From the NCBI GenBank assembly GCA_029855925.1, contig JAGSHP010000173.1:1-6984 (forward strand): DNA of 6,984 nt, read 5' to 3'. The stretch is from Candidatus Thorarchaeota archaeon. GTDB taxonomy: Archaea; Asgardarchaeota; Thorarchaeia; Thorarchaeales; Thorarchaeaceae. The notes beneath the pieces were generated by a model. That model ran no database searches. It was given only the letters and a program-made list of their open reading frames with translations, and was not told the DNA's origin. Below, in pieces: positions 6,642-6,984 of this stretch (position 1 is the first letter of the stretch; every line of letters begins with the position of its first letter). The position numbers and the translations under genes are program-made.

Positions 6642-6984
6642 TAAGTGGAGTTGGACGTTGCACTTGAAAAATACGTTTGCAATGCAAGTAAATGTATGTC
6701 GTATACCTGTTCAGTGATATTCCGACAGCGTCTCCTACCTTTCGCATTCTGCATGACAGGACAACTTGGAGAGGTGAAGACGAGTTGTCTTCCCAAGTGT
6801 CCCCGAATATTCCGTGACGACCTTGGACGATCCTTGGAATGACGTTGTCCCGCGCGACTGTTCGCAAGCGTTCGCAGCCATGCTCATACTGATAATGTAG
6901 TCGCCACGGAGAGGGAATCCTGTTCGGTCATGATGATCTGGTCAGTGGCAGAACATCAGAAGCCTTAACTATCAAGAGTACGGA
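6642..6984. other. Upstream region without a recognisable gene
   Basis: No convincing coding region, tRNA or other RNA gene is visible here on either strand. Short plus-strand frames lack coding character. A minus-strand frame entering from the right edge stops at 6928 after 18 codons and could be the tail of an upstream gene, but nothing supports this. Short direct repeats are present: CCTTGGA at 6821 and 6832, and GTTCGCA at 6860 and 6870. Confidence 0.5.

Noticed and set aside
6645..6842. Plus-strand open frame of 65 codons in the upstream region
   Set aside because: It has no convincing ribosome-binding site, its product is cysteine-rich without pattern, and it overlaps the candidate promoter of the giant gene at its start.
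6451..6867. N-terminal extension of the giant protein to a TTG at 6867 (139 extra residues) or to an ATG at 6585
   Set aside because: Either would bury the clear signal peptide behind a long hydrophilic, Arg-rich stretch. The TTG version would also span the candidate promoter, and both would span the leader hairpins. The ATG at 6450 gives a normal signal peptide and has a Shine-Dalgarno-like site.
6930..6970. Possible C/D box RNA (ATGATGA resembling a C box)
   Set aside because: No matching D box (CTGA) follows at a suitable distance on the same strand, and the terminal stem is missing.

Overview
The window reads as archaeal DNA, most likely from an Asgard archaeon of the Thorarchaeia type. 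The arguments are a GC content near one half, a giant secreted beta-sandwich protein full of N-X-S/T sequons and nearly free of cysteine, a cytoplasmic domain that looks like the longin/roadblock fold expanded in Asgard genomes, TATA-like elements upstream of both genes, and short Shine-Dalgarno matches. The lineage is inferred from protein character; no marker gene is present.

There are two genes, both on the minus strand. Reading in the direction of transcription, 6984-6451 is a non-coding upstream region holding a candidate promoter and a leader with two neat hairpins. Next comes one very large gene (6450-1105, 1781 aa): signal peptide, an unassigned N-terminal module, nine Ig-like repeats with a period near 99 residues, a distinct membrane-proximal Ig-like domain, a single transmembrane helix, a longin/roadblock-like cytoplasmic domain, a winged-helix-like segment, and an acidic then lysine-rich tail. 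After a 124-bp gap a second gene starts at 980 and runs off the left edge. It has 326 stop-free codons and resembles the N-terminal region of Mod-like (type III-type) adenine-specific DNA methyltransferases; its catalytic part lies outside the window.

The giant protein is the point of interest. It is built as a single-pass receptor or adhesin, with about 1440 residues outside the cell and about 320 inside, and its inner part combines a fold used in membrane-traffic and small-GTPase regulation with a winged helix. The two genes have no visible functional link, and the second appears to have its own promoter. The large amount of open frame on the plus strand is shadow of these two genes.
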